Source of the DNA: Aricia agestis
Taxonomy: Eukaryota > Arthropoda > Insecta > Lepidoptera > Lycaenidae
DNA length: 64,000 nucleotides
Direction: 5' to 3'
NCBI RefSeq assembly: GCF_905147365.1
Contig: NC_056412.1
Location: forward strand, 9,912,001 to 9,976,000
Below the pieces are notes generated by a model. That model made no database searches, was not told the DNA's origin, and worked only from the letters and a program-made list of their open reading frames with translations. A program made the position numbers and the translations under genes. Every line of letters starts with the position of its first letter. Position 1 is the stretch's first letter. This document shows, one piece after another, positions 32,054 through 41,673 of the stretch.

Positions 32054-35000
32054 GTAAGTTTAATGCCCAGCTTTTGAAATTTTGGCGGAAGTTTAACTTT
32101 TCATTACCATTTTAGAGTCGTTAACTAGTTAAATGGATGGATGAATATTTGAATGGATCTCCTGTCATTTTTTACAAAAAAAAGACATAAAAATTGGGCG
32201 CCTCTAGTACACCGACGCTGAGCACATAATATCTAGAGCGAGATGCAAATTGCAATATTATAAGCCACTAGCTGTTGCCCGCGACTTCGTCCGCGTGGAC
32301 TTCAGTTTATAGCGCGCGATGTCAACAAAATTGGTGTCAAAAGCTTTAAGGTACCCCTTAAATCAATACAGCTGTGCAGTGTGCACACAATAAGTACTTC
32401 ATTTTTTATATTAAACTTAATATTTTATGCCAAATTTTAAACCTTATTTAGCCCCCCAATTACACAACTTTACCCATAAACTATTTATCATTGATAGGTT
32501 TAGCCCCAATTTCACCAACGTCTGTTAGTGTTAACAGCTTGTTAAAATGTGCTGTCTTCTCTTTCATTCATATGAAAAACGAAACAGCTAACGTGATACT
32601 AATTCGAGCATTAACTTTAACAGTCGTTGGTGAAATTTGGTCTTAAGGTTACGTCACTGCCTGCACAGATAAAGTACTGAGTTATTTAATACCGTAGAAT
32701 AGATATAACAATCGAAAAAAATCGAGACTTAAATGAAAGATGATACCACCTCTTATAGAAATACTTTTGAGCAAGCGTCAGCGCGACGTAGAAGACGCAC
32801 GGCGCCATCTATTATGAATTTTTTGAACAAATTTACGACCCTTACAACCCTTTTTTCCACTAAAAAAGTAGCCTATGTCCTTTCTCAGGCGTTAGACTAT
32901 CTGTATACAAAATTTCATTACAATCGGTTCGGTAGTTTTGGCGTTTGGTGTGAAAGCGAGACTGACAGACAGACAGACAGACAGAGATACTTTCGCATTT
33001 ATAATATTGGTATAGATTATGTGCACACTGTACAGCTATTTTTGGGTATTTTGATTAATTAAGGGCCGCGCTACACCGGAATGGCAGCGGCGAGGCGAGC
33101 ACTTTCAGCGCTGCCATTCCAGTGTAGCGCGGCCCTAAGAGGGGTACCACTTACCAGGGTTTTAAAAAGTTTTTAAATTTGACACAAATTTTATTGACAC
33201 CGCGCGCTATAAACTAAAGTCCACGCGGACGAAGTCGCGGGCAACAGCTAGTTATGAATAAAAACAATAATATATAATAAAGTAGGTATGATTAGTTCTG
33301 TTACAATAATGAAGTAAGAAATAAAACGCCATCTGTTTTCATATAGATATTAGAATTAAAATGTTGATTGCATTGATATATTTTCTGGATGGAATATAGG
33401 CCAACACGGTACACTCGAACTCCTTAGAAATGCAGTAGGAGTTCTATAAGATAAGATAGATTGATTATTATTATACCAAGTGATAATATTATTAAACATA
33501 ATATTCTAACGTATTAAAAACTATAAACAAAAACATAAGAACTAATAAGTATGATTAGTTCTATGTTACAATGAAGTAAAAAATAAAACGCCATCTGTTG
33601 AATCGTATTAGAACTAAAATGTTCATTGCATCGATATATTTCTGGATTTTGTATAATATTATACATAAAATATATTTAAGATTTTTGAAATATTATTTTA
33701 CACATCCAAGACCCAGGAACATTGAAAACTTTTTGTTCCGCCTGCGGGACTCGAACCCAGGACCCCCGGGAAAAAGCCGCGAGCCGCTTCGAGAAAAGTA
33801 TGCTACGGGCCGTGCCTTTGCTAAAAAGCTTGGCTGGAGCACTGCCGTGCTCCCAGATTATAACGCCTCCGTGATCTAGTGGTTGAGAGCATGGCTCTCG
33901 ACTCGGAGGTCGTGGGTTCGATTCCCGCGTTGGAAACATGTTATTTCCAAGTTTGGTTAGGACAATGCAGGCTGATCACCTGATTGTCTGACAAGTAAGA
34001 TGATCCATGCGTCGGATGGGCATGTAAAAAGTCGGTCCTGCGCCTGATCTCTCACCAGTCGTGTCGGTCTTCCGTCCCACTGGGTTATGAGAGTTAAGGA
34101 ATAGAGAGTGCTCTTGTGTACTGCGCACACACTTGAGCACTATAACATTACTCCTGCTCCTGGGAGTATATTTTTTTATTTATTTATTTATTTGTTACCC
34201 ACCACAACAGTACATAAAACATAATTACAGTAAAGATTATTACAGAATTAATAATACAGGACTTAGCCCCAATTTCACCAAAGACTGTTAAAATTAACGC
34301 TCGAATTAGAATCACGTTACCTCTTTCGTTTTTCTTATGAATGAAAGAGAAGACTTGACATTTTAACAAGCTGTTAGCACTAACAGACGTTGGTGAAATT
34401 AGGGCTTAGCTTAATAACATAATACTTTGTGAAATATAATATTAGTTGTACAATTATGATCTATCTGCGGACACCAAACTAGGCAAAGCCTGTATCTTGC
34501 TGGTCCTAGTTTTTTACTGTATTAATTTCACAAGAAGAAATTAGTCGCGCTTTCGGGGTTTGATTTACATGATATTACCTATATCTTATATTCCACTGAC
34601 ACTTATGAAAACAAAAAACATTGACTACAACCAGTTATGGTTTAACCTGTCGTTTTGAGAAGTTACAAATAAATAATTGATTTTTCCAACACTAGTTAAT
34701 ATAATTGAAAATAATTAAGCTTACATTCCTCGTTTATCAGGAATATTTATCAATTAATTAGTGGAAGGTGAGGTAAGTACATAATATTATTACGTAGGTT
34801 ACACGATCAGTTTCTCATCAATCTGATCATCAATCTGGAAAACTGATCGTCTAACCCACGGATTGAAGGACTGATAATTTTTTTAAATATGTACTTTTTA
34901 CCCGACTACGGCGAAGCAAAAAGGAGGGTTATATAACCATCAATCTGGCGTCAATCACAGATTGATGAAAAATGATTGATCGTGTAACCTACGTTAAGTA

Positions 35001-35231
35001 CGTAAAAATATTATATTCTTGTCTTGTCTTGTCTTTTCAGAGCACTATCCAACAGTCATCATGGAGAACTGCGCTCGCTGCAACAGCGACCAGAAGAAAA
35101 CCGCTCTGGTATACTTCGATCGTCTGAAGAACGAGTGGCCCCAGGACTTCCAGAAGTTCCTCAACAAGTACGACCCTCAGCGCCAGGGATGGGACAGGTT
35201 CTACCAGACACTGAAGGGCGCGAGGGCCTGA
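31873..35231 (+). CDS. chemosensory protein (CSP, OS-D/A10 family), two coding exons
   Basis: A 123-residue secreted protein encoded by 31873-32053 and 35041-35231. The donor CAAGC|GTAAGT and acceptor CTTTTCAG|AGCAC join in phase, splitting a codon after Tyr-Lys. Residues 1-17 (MKTLVLSVALLAICSAA) form a signal peptide. The four cysteines have the exact family spacing C-x6-C-x18-C-x2-C (CLNDEGPC ... ENCARC), which gives two small disulphide loops, and the C-terminus WDRFYQTLKG fits the family. CSPs are small helical carriers of hydrophobic ligands in sensillar lymph and other tissues. A single coding intron after the second Cys is typical for the family. The start follows directly after a splice acceptor, implying an upstream non-coding exon. 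The ligand is unknown. Confidence 0.95.
32268..33016 (-). mobile_element. non-autonomous Helitron in the CSP intron
   Basis: On the minus strand it runs TCTATACCAATATTATAAAT ... GACGAAGTCGCGGGCAACAG CTAG; both borders fit insertion between A and T. It contains a CAGA run and the common phrase AAAATTTCATTACAATCGGT. A second, reversed terminus follows at 33215. Confidence 0.8.
32501..32645. mobile_element. MITE, AGCCCCAATTTCACCAA family, copy 1
   Basis: The ends TAGCCCCAATTTCACCAACG and CGTTGGTGAAATTTGGTCT are inverted. Nested in the Helitron at 32268. The other copy (34264-34408) is in the same intron in opposite orientation. Confidence 0.8.
33060..33137. mobile_element. 78-bp hairpin MITE
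   Basis: AGGGCCGCGCTACACCGGAA and its complement TTCCAGTGTAGCGCGGCCCT with one mismatch, continuing inward to GGCAGCG and CGCTGCC; a GC-rich island in AT-rich DNA. Confidence 0.8.
33138..33251 (+). mobile_element. Helitron 3'-end fragment
   Basis: GCGCGCTATAAACTAAAGTC then CACGCGGACGAAGTCGCGG and GCAACAGCTAG before T: a forward copy of the terminus that sits reversed at 32268, so the 984-bp block 32268-33251 has inverted Helitron termini. Confidence 0.75.
33285..33650 (+). repeat. direct repeat of about 105 bp
   Basis: The phrase GTATGATTAGTTCTGTTACA ... AATAAAACGCCATCTGTT ... AAAATGTTGATTGCATTGAT at 33285-33390 recurs at 33548-33650 with a few changes (263-base spacing). No coding role seen. 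Confidence 0.75.
33665..33860 (-). mobile_element. tRNA-derived SINE, family B, copy 1
   Basis: The minus strand carries the B-box-like GGTTCGAGTCCCGCAGGCGG followed by AACAAAAAGTTTTCAATGTT and CCTGGGTCTTGGATGTG, the same body as 52919-53200 and 36085-36250. Confidence 0.75.
33865..34165 (+). mobile_element. tRNA-derived SINE, family A, copy 1
   Basis: The head GCCTCCGTGATCTAGTGGTT carries a pol III A box; GGTTCGATTCC at 33915-33925 is a perfect B box. The body (TGCAGGCTGATCACCTGATT, then GTCTGACAAGTAAGATGATC) and the tail TTTATTTATTT follow. It is not a functional tRNA gene because no cloverleaf continues past the T arm. Copy 2 is at 53841-54087. Confidence 0.85.
34264..34408. mobile_element. 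MITE, AGCCCCAATTTCACCAA family, copy 2
   Basis: The ends TAGCCCCAATTTCACCAAAG and GTTGGTGAAATTAGGGCTTA are inverted; an internal TCTTTCATTCATA-type block (reversed here) matches copy 1 at 32501. Confidence 0.8.
35041..35231 (+). CDS. CSP coding exon 2
   Basis: Encodes the third and fourth cysteines (ENCARCNSDQKK) and the remaining helices, ending GARA-stop. It is preceded by a pyrimidine-rich CTTGTCTTGTCTTTTCAG acceptor. Confidence 0.94.
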
Positions 35232-35291
35232 TGGTGACGATGTTTAGGCTATAAGATGTAGGTACTTATGTAGACAACGTTGCATATTATA

Positions 35292-35297
35292 AATAAA
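35292..35297 (+). terminator. poly(A) signal of the CSP gene
   Basis: AATAAA 61 bases after the stop codon, followed by a short GT-containing stretch (ATGTTTCGTAACC). Confidence 0.75.
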
Positions 35298-35439
35298 AAA
35301 GTTAAAATGTTTCGTAACCAAACCTACCTCAAAGTTTATGAAATAATATTATGTGTATTTAATAACTGTATAACATTCAATATACCCTTAGATGAATGAT
35401 TGGTCTCGCGCTCGCGCGACGACTAGATACCGTCGGAGT

Positions 35440-35692
35440 CACTGACCTCTATAATACACTGGACAGGCGATCGCTATCAATAAAATGTTCCTATTTGAAA
35501 GTCGCCATATTGGCGCTGATTGCTATGTGAAAGCAGTAGTGAGTGTACTTGGAACTACTATTTTGCAAATGGCGGTTGTAATTTTCTATGTAATTAGTTC
35601 ACAGTACGCTCACCGCGGCGCTTCAAATCGGCACAAAAAATAGCTGTCATTTTGTACGGCATAGCCTGTCCAGTGTATTATAGAGGTCAGTG
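35440..35692. mobile_element. 253-bp hAT-type MITE with exact 8-bp target duplication
   Basis: The termini CACTGACCTCTATAATACAC and GTGTATTATAGAGGTCAGTG are exact inverted repeats, continuing with TGGACAGGC/GCCTGTCCA. GTCGGAGT flanks both sides (35432-35439 and 35693-35700). The 8-bp duplication and CA-TG style ends fit hAT. Internal sequence is non-coding. Confidence 0.93.
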
Positions 35693-35824
35693 GTCGGAGT
35701 ACTTGAAAAATGCGGCAACAAATAATACGCCTCATCGGGCGTAACCGCGCCAGTCGCGCCGCAAGCTTCGGGTGTGGTAGATGTGTCGATAATTTTCGAA
35801 ATTTTAAGTTACGTCCGTAGCAAA

Positions 35825-35901
35825 ATGCCAATTTGCGTAGTGAGACTATGCAATAATAACACTGCAAGAAACAAGAAAGGTACTGGCATCACATACCATC
35901 A
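35825..35901 (+). CDS. possible THAP-domain first exon, copy 1
   Basis: ATG opens MPICVVRLCNNNTARN, then KKGTGITYH, then a GTAAAT donor inside the next codon. THAP zinc fingers begin in this way: M-x-x-C-x(2-4)-C-x-N, about 15 residues, then a hydrophobic-x-aromatic-H-K/Q-F-P. The first Cys pair (C-x4-C) is present; the second pair (C..H) would lie in a later exon that I could not find. The exon is 77 nt and ends in phase 2, exactly as the one at 38985. It may be the start of a THAP gene or transposase relic. Confidence 0.45.
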
Positions 35902-36872
35902 GTAAATATTATATAAATCGTCATAAACACAGAAAAATAATATAAACCTGAAAATTCGGATCGGAGTACCGCTTGATGTTCAGTGTTGCCAATTACCATA
36001 AACTAAAAATTCCGAAATTTTTCTGAGATTGTGATTTTTATTTATTTATTTATTATATCTTATTTTTGTATATATACATAGTGGATGAGTGGATGAGCGC
36101 ATTAAAATCTCTAGCTAGGGTAGCTGGTTCGAATCCTGCCAACGGAACAAAAAGTTCTCAAAGTTCCTGGATCATGAATGTGTATTAATAAATATGAATT
36201 ATGAGTATCATATTATAATAAAAATCTTAAATACAGTTTATATTTTATGTAAGTACACAATACAGTAACAAATGAGAAAACAAATTTAACATTTGCTTTT
36301 TTATGACTCATTCTTAACTTTCGTTAAACTTCCTACCATTGTTTTTGTATTGTTTTCTCATCAATATTGTACCCATTATATTTCGTTGACCTAAACAACG
36401 TTGTTATTTTATCGCATTCTTTTCGAATGGACTTTATTCCAATGGCAAAGTTTATCTGGTGATTGAAAAATCAGCACTTACTATACAATAATAATTAATT
36501 ACAAGACCACAGCAACTAATTTTTCCCCATTGATTGGGCACCAGTCACGTATCTGGCAACCTTATCTACGCACACAACAATATATGTACATTGTTTTACA
36601 CACACTACAATATTGAGGTGCCGCATTCGGGAATCTGTGTTTTCTATACAGCGCGGTATCTAGTCGAGCGCGCGCGCGAGACCAATCATTTATCTAAGAT
36701 TATACCCAACAAAAACCATTCCTTATACCCAACAAAAAACGTTTAATAATATTTCTATTATTTTTACGACAGCCACGAAAGTTTTCATGTCGGTCGTATA
36801 TCAAAAACCGTGCCGTGTCGTGAAAACCTTCGTGAACCCAAAAGTTTGTAAAGATCTAAAAGCATCGTCCTG
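35902..36872. other. spacer with SINE, no further exon recognised
   Basis: Looked for a THAP second exon (F-P after an acceptor) without success. The SINE at 36085 and an AT-rich remainder are all I can support; the phrase GCGCGCGAGACCAATCATTTAT near 36670 resembles the hairpin of the MITE at 30333. Confidence 0.4.
36085..36250 (+). mobile_element. tRNA-derived SINE, family B, copy 2 (decayed)
   Basis: TGGATGAGTGGATGAGCGC (A-box region), GGTTCGAATCC (B box, 36127-36137), then GCCAACGGAACAAAAAGTTC and TTCCTGGATCATGAATGTGT; same body as 52919-53200. Confidence 0.75.
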
Positions 36873-37604
36873 TATATGTCGCAGTCGACTGATTAAAAAA
36901 GCCATTCAATCAAACAGCTGGCCCTTTGACTGAACAACGCCATTCTATCACATGGCTTTACGTCGTCGTCTAGCCGACTTGTTGACTTCAACGTTCAACA
37001 CTACAGCTAGATGACGCTTAGCTAACTAGTTAAATGGTAAATTAACTAAGGTGACCATTATTTTAGTGCTATTATTACACAAGCGTAATGATAATAAGTA
37101 GATTAATTGAAGTAGAATAAAATGTATTAATCTAACTCATTTTTATTCACACGTATGTACCCCCATAATTTCAGTCTTTTTAATAAGGCTTAGGCCAAAC
37201 CTACGTGACCACGCGACTGCGAAGCGGGAGCGTCAATACAAAACACACATTTGACAACTTGTCAAATGTGTGTTTTGTATTGACGCTCCCGCTTCGCAGT
37301 CGCGTGGTCGCGTAGGTTTAAACAAAGCATTATACTTGTAACGTATATTTACGAAAAATATCTTAATATAACCACAAAACACCGGTTAGTTGACGCCATA
37401 TTGGAAACAAAGCGCACCTAGCGCCGCGGTGGTGAGCGCTGAACTAATTCAATCAAACGGCGGCTTTTGAATCAGCTGTAGTGTTGAACATTTTGTGCGA
37501 CTTAAATATTTAATTAAAAAGCTAGACGTATGATTGAATGGCGTTGTTCAGTCAAAGGGCTGTTTGATTGAACGGCTATTTAAACCAGTTGGCTGCGACA
37601 TATA
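36873..37604. mobile_element. 732-bp inverted-repeat element with nested hairpin
   Basis: TATATGTCGCAGTCGACTG and CAGTTGGCTGCGACATATA pair; inward, GCCCTTTGACTGAACAACGC + CATTC pairs with GAATGGCGTTGTTCAGTCAA + AGGGC. It contains the hairpin at 37197-37319. No transposase seen. Confidence 0.75.
37197..37319. mobile_element. 123-bp near-perfect hairpin MITE
   Basis: Two 59-base arms with one mismatch around AACTT; ends AAACCTACGTGACCACGCGA and TCGCGTGGTCGCGTAGGTTT. A decayed piece of the same sequence lies at 58650-58716. Confidence 0.9.
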
Positions 37605-37948
37605 TACTCCACTATGCCACTTTATTTCCGCCGCCCCATTATAATACTATGTACGTACATATACATACGTACACGTACGTAACTATGGACGCTACCGCCC
37701 GCCCGCCATAGAACGCTGCTTGCCGTTCCTAGGCCGTAGCTTAAAACAGCATATTTAAAATCCGGGGCTGATATTCAATAACAAGTATTGTAAGTAGTAG
37801 TACAATATTTTTGTGAGGATTTTAAAAGCAAGTTGGTCTAGGTAGCACCCAAAATAATAACTACTTTGTTTTAAGAATTTTATCCGGTTCCTATAATTCC
37901 CTGTAGAATGTGCGGCCGGGCTTAGACCAAAGAAGTCGTACAACTTAA

Positions 37949-38425
37949 CCCGGTGACAATGACGCCGGGTCATATTGATCCGAACCATGTTTAATTGGAT
38001 ATATTTTGTCTTTGCGCCAATCAAATGTTTTCCAATCTTCGTATAGCTGGAGATACAACCCCCTTCCATCCGCCTAGCTGTTACGGCTAGAGCCATACCT
38101 CGTGTGCAGCAAGATACTTGCGCGTCATTATGACCCGGCGTCATCGTCGGTGTAGTATTTTCGTGACTAACTTTTATTAGTATTAAAATATTGTTTTGCC
38201 TTATTTTTTACGTTCTAAAGGAGAATATCATTGACAAACAGCCCAGAAAGGATTTAAGAGTTGTTACAAGAGTTGGACTTTGACGATGACGAGTCTCAGG
38301 CTGCTTTGGGCATTGAACTTGTGGACTACGTACGTATCTAGGTAAAAGTGAAAAAATTCCTGGAACTTACAGAAGATGTGAAGTCTGTTCATCTAAAAAA
38401 CACTTCACACATGCCCAGCATGTCC
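37949..38425 (+). pseudogene. piggyBac-like element relic, internally deleted
   Basis: TTAA (37945-37948) precedes the terminus CCCGGTGACAATGACGCCGG; a subterminal inverted partner CATTATGACCCGGCGTCATC lies at 38126. At 38240-38290 a frame reads ELLQELDFDDDESQAAL, like acidic PGBD N-termini. At 38358-38420 another reads GTYRRCEVCSSKKHFTHAQ, like the Cys-rich C-terminal finger. The DDD catalytic core is missing. The right end is cut by repeat L at 38427. Confidence 0.6.
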
Positions 38426-38426
38426 A

Positions 38427-38782
38427 ATTTTTTTTTTATGAAATAAGGGGGCAAGCGAGCAATCGGGTCACCTGATGGAAAGCAACTTCCGTCGCCCATG
38501 GACACTAGCAGCATCAGAAGAGCTGCAGGTGCGTTGCCGGCATTTTAAGAGGGAATAGGGTAATAGGGGAGGGTAGAGGTGGGAAGGGAAGGGAATAGGG
38601 GAGGGTAGGGAAGGGAATAGGGGAGGGTAGGGAAGGGAATAGGGTAGGGGATTGGGCCTCCGGTAAACTCACTCACTCGGCGAAACACAGCGTAAGCGCT
38701 GTTTCACGCCGGTTTTCTGTGAGAACGTGGTATTTCTCCGATCGAGCCGGCCCATTCGTGCCGAAGCATGGCTCTCCCACGT
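38427..38782 (-). repeat. repeat L, copy 3
   Basis: Reverse of 4063-4360: a T run and ATGAAATAAGGGGGCAAGCG at left, several AGGGAATAGGGGAGGGTAGGG units in the middle, and CGAAGCATGGCTCTCCCACGT at right. Confidence 0.85.
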
Positions 38783-38984
38783 ATAAATATGCTAGGGCAT
38801 CATTACATATTGTGATAACCTATAATATTCTATTTTTTAAAAAAGGTAGATATTGCACTAGCGCGTACAGTCTGATACGGCCAAATGAAGGTAAGTGCCT
38901 TCTTTTGAATTAGTTGCATGTTGGCAGCGAGTGAGCGACGAGGTGTCAAGTTAGAATATCATTGTGTCACGTTTTTGACTTAAA

Positions 38985-39061
38985 ATGCCAAGCTGCGTTT
39001 TTAGGAAATGCAAAAATTATAGTTATAAGGTAAAAAAGGATGAAAAAGTTACGTACCACAA
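38985..39061 (+). CDS. possible THAP-domain first exon, copy 2
   Basis: ATG opens MPSCVFRKCKNYSYKV, then KKDEKVTYHK, then a strong donor GTAAGT. It shows the THAP start pattern with C-x4-C, N at the expected place, and Y-H-K before the F-P that should follow. It is 77 nt and phase 2 like the exon at 35825. A nearby acceptor (AAACAG, 39162) would join in frame to a short tail ending IRTDNRVK-stop, which is not THAP-like. The LINE inserted at 39485 may separate it from its true second exon. Confidence 0.45.
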
Positions 39062-39471
39062 GTAAGTACATGAAAACATCTAGTTAGTAATTAATTTTTA
39101 TTTGGATATTTTCCAACATTATCGACAAATTATTTAATGCAAAAAATTAAACTAAAACAGGATAGAAAATACGGACGACAACTGCAGCGTGATAAGGACA
39201 GATAATCGTGTGAAATAAAATAATCGCGCATGCGTGCCGATGTGCAACTCAAAGTAGGTATATAGCAATGCTTTTCTATATCTTTCGTAACGTATTATCT
39301 GTCGCATTCATTGTTGTAATTTATAGATATACCAGAGGTAGGTATTTATATGTCGTACCGGACCAAATTCTGAGGACCGCTTTGTATGAGCATACGCCAT
39401 CTTTAATAAACAGTGTTGCAGAAATGACATTTATGAAATCGGTGTTGCTACCAACTAAAAATCGTGAGAAA

Positions 39472-39555
39472 TAGGGAGATTGCTACCAACTGCAGCGTGA
39501 TAAGGACAGATAATAGGGAGATTGCTACCAACTGCAGCGTGATAAGGACAGACAG
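39472..39555 (+). repeat. 42-bp tandem duplication at the LINE 5' junction
   Basis: TAGGGAGATTGCTACCAACT + GCAGCGTGATAAGGACAGATAA starts at 39472 and again at 39514. The second half (AACTGCAGCGTGATAAGGAC) is also present 300 bases upstream at 39180-39206. Confidence 0.9.
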
Positions 39556-39720
39556 TTAGAATCGTAACATCGTGTAGTGCAGACGCGTTCTCGGTTGTAT
39601 TCCACTACCGTCATTGAAGTCTCAACTTTATACTGCGTGTGTTACGAACCAATTTCCTTTGTACGCCAAATATATAGGCTCGTCAAAGAGTAACAAGAAA
39701 TCAGAGGCGCAACAACAAGA

Positions 39721-40731
39721 ATGCTCGGATCACCGAATAATAGTGGCAAGTGTGCTTCGAATCCTGACATCAGAAAGTCAGTTGAGGATCATAACGTGAC
39801 CCTGCGTCCAAAACGAAAGCACACCGACGATCTTGCGGAAACAATTGATGAAGTCACCTCGAAAGTCACAACTATGATGAACGACTGGAAGAACGAGTTG
39901 CAAGATAATTTCACTAAGATGAAAATTGAATTTGAATCTGTGCTGAAGGCTGACCTTGACAAACTAACGACATCACTGAGTTCGTCCTTTGCTGAAATTA
40001 AAACAGAAATTAATACAGTTCGCCAAGAATACAATGAATTTAAAAAATCCGTCCATTCGCTGGAATTGAAGCATCAGGAGACCTCGAAAAAAATCTCAGA
40101 TTTGGAAGACTCATTACAATTTTATAGTAATCAGCAGGAGACCACAAATAAGAAAGTCGACGCACTCACAGTTGAAAGAAAGGCTATACAATCGCTGGAA
40201 GCTAGGATACAATCTCTGTCTAGTGAAAATCAACTTCTACAAATCGAGCTGAACCAAAACAACCAGAGAGATAGATTACTCAACCTAGAAATCGTAGGTG
40301 TTATAGAACAGAAGTCCGAAAACCTTCTCGATATCATCCTAAGCATCGCTCAGCACTCCGGCGTATCACTATTCCCGCAAGATGTCCTGGAAGTTAACCG
40401 TGTCACCCCCAGATCCAAGCAGCCAGGCCGCCCGAGGAACATAATCGTGAAGTTGAGGTCTCGCCTGCTAAAGGATAATATGATCTCCGGTGCCCGCAAG
40501 TCCCCGCTCACGGCCAAAGATCTCGGCTTGACTGACAATACTTCTAGAATCTACGTCAATGAACACTTGACTTATCTCAATAAACAACTGTTAAAGAAAG
40601 CCCGAGATTTTGCGAAACAGCACAGTTTCAAATACGTGTGGACAAAAAACGGAAGGATCTACGTAAGGAAAGAAGACACGAAACCGGCCTTTCAAATCAC
40701 GCAGGAAAAGGACCTTCTCAAAATCCGATAA
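39721..40731 (+). CDS. LINE ORF1 protein, coiled coil plus FP25K-like domain
   Basis: Intact 336-residue frame. Residues about 45-180 are heptad-like and rich in Glu/Lys/Leu (ELQDNFTKMKIEFESVLKAD; EARIQSLSSENQLLQIELNQ), a probable trimer-forming coiled coil. Residues about 180-336 (RPRNIIVKLRSRLLKDNMI, RIYVNEHLTYLNKQLLKKAR) resemble the FP25K-like domain found in ORF1 of many insect LINEs and in a baculovirus protein. The expected role is binding and chaperoning element RNA. The spacer to ORF2 is about 940 bases. I see no CCHC knuckle. Confidence 0.85.
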   Translation: MLGSPNNSGKCASNPDIRKSVEDHNVTLRPKRKHTDDLAETIDEVTSKVTTMMNDWKNELQDNFTKMKIEFESVLKADLDKLTTSLSSSFAEIKTEINTVRQEYNEFKKSVHSLELKHQETSKKISDLEDSLQFYSNQQETTNKKVDALTVERKAIQSLEARIQSLSSENQLLQIELNQNNQRDRLLNLEIVGVIEQKSENLLDIILSIAQHSGVSLFPQDVLEVNRVTPRSKQPGRPRNIIVKLRSRLLKDNMISGARKSPLTAKDLGLTDNTSRIYVNEHLTYLNKQLLKKARDFAKQHSFKYVWTKNGRIYVRKEDTKPAFQITQEKDLLKIR

Positions 40732-41673
40732 CGTGTTACGGTATTCTACCAAGTACTTTTTTTACTTTCCTATACTTTTTAGTTAACAACTTAAGGCTTA
40801 ATTTTTCCTTTCATCTCAATAAGCCTTTAACAATAATCTTAAACTACTACATAACAACATATTTTGTAAAATCAACTCTCAGTATATGGTCATTAATTTT
40901 TCGCATTTGCGAGTCTATTCTTACTTACTCTTTGACTCGATGCAAAAAAATATGCATTGCAAATGACTTGCACCTTTACAAGATTAACGATACGCTAACA
41001 AGGTGCGCGCTTTTTCTCTGGATTGACTTAGCACATTATATGAAAAACAGTCGTTTATTTCTTTAATCAAATTATACCTTACTCAATATGTAATTTCTAA
41101 ACTAATTAATAATAACCCACAACATGTTGCAACGTTTAAATTTTATAGTCTTGCGTATAACTCACTCAAAAACATAATTTTAACATACAGAATTTTTATT
41201 TTTATACGCTCTGTTCACACATTATTAAATTACTTCTACAAGAAACCAAACACTGGTATATTCTACTTAAAATGTTTAAGTCCAAAGAGTGCACCCGTAA
41301 TGAGCGCATGTACTTTAACAGCGGGCGGTCTTGTTTACCAGTTTCTATGCGATAGTCGATCGGTTCAAAAATTTTCGTACTACCGACATTTCGTCGTCAC
41401 ATTAAATCATTATATTATATCGATCGGGACTTTTACTCGCACGAAATACTTAATCCTACTGACTAACTTTAGGCATTTTAATATTATTAAACCTTACATT
41501 GGTTTGTGGAAGTGGCGGTCTCCAGCATTAATATATAATATAACACATCTATGTTTTTTTAGCTTCTTTTTTATTTTTTATTATTTAAATTACTCGTCGT
41601 ACATTGTAGCTATAAAGAGGCGATACAATGCAGTAAGCGAGGAGCGAACGGATAATAATAAACTTATATTTAA

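Noticed and set aside
33865..33940. Possible tRNA gene
   Set aside because: A and B boxes are present but no complete cloverleaf with an acceptor stem; the sequence continues into a body shared with 53841, so it is a SINE head.
39614..39799. Small frame before LINE ORF1
   Set aside because: Overlaps the ORF1 start in another frame, no motif; part of the element's 5' leader.
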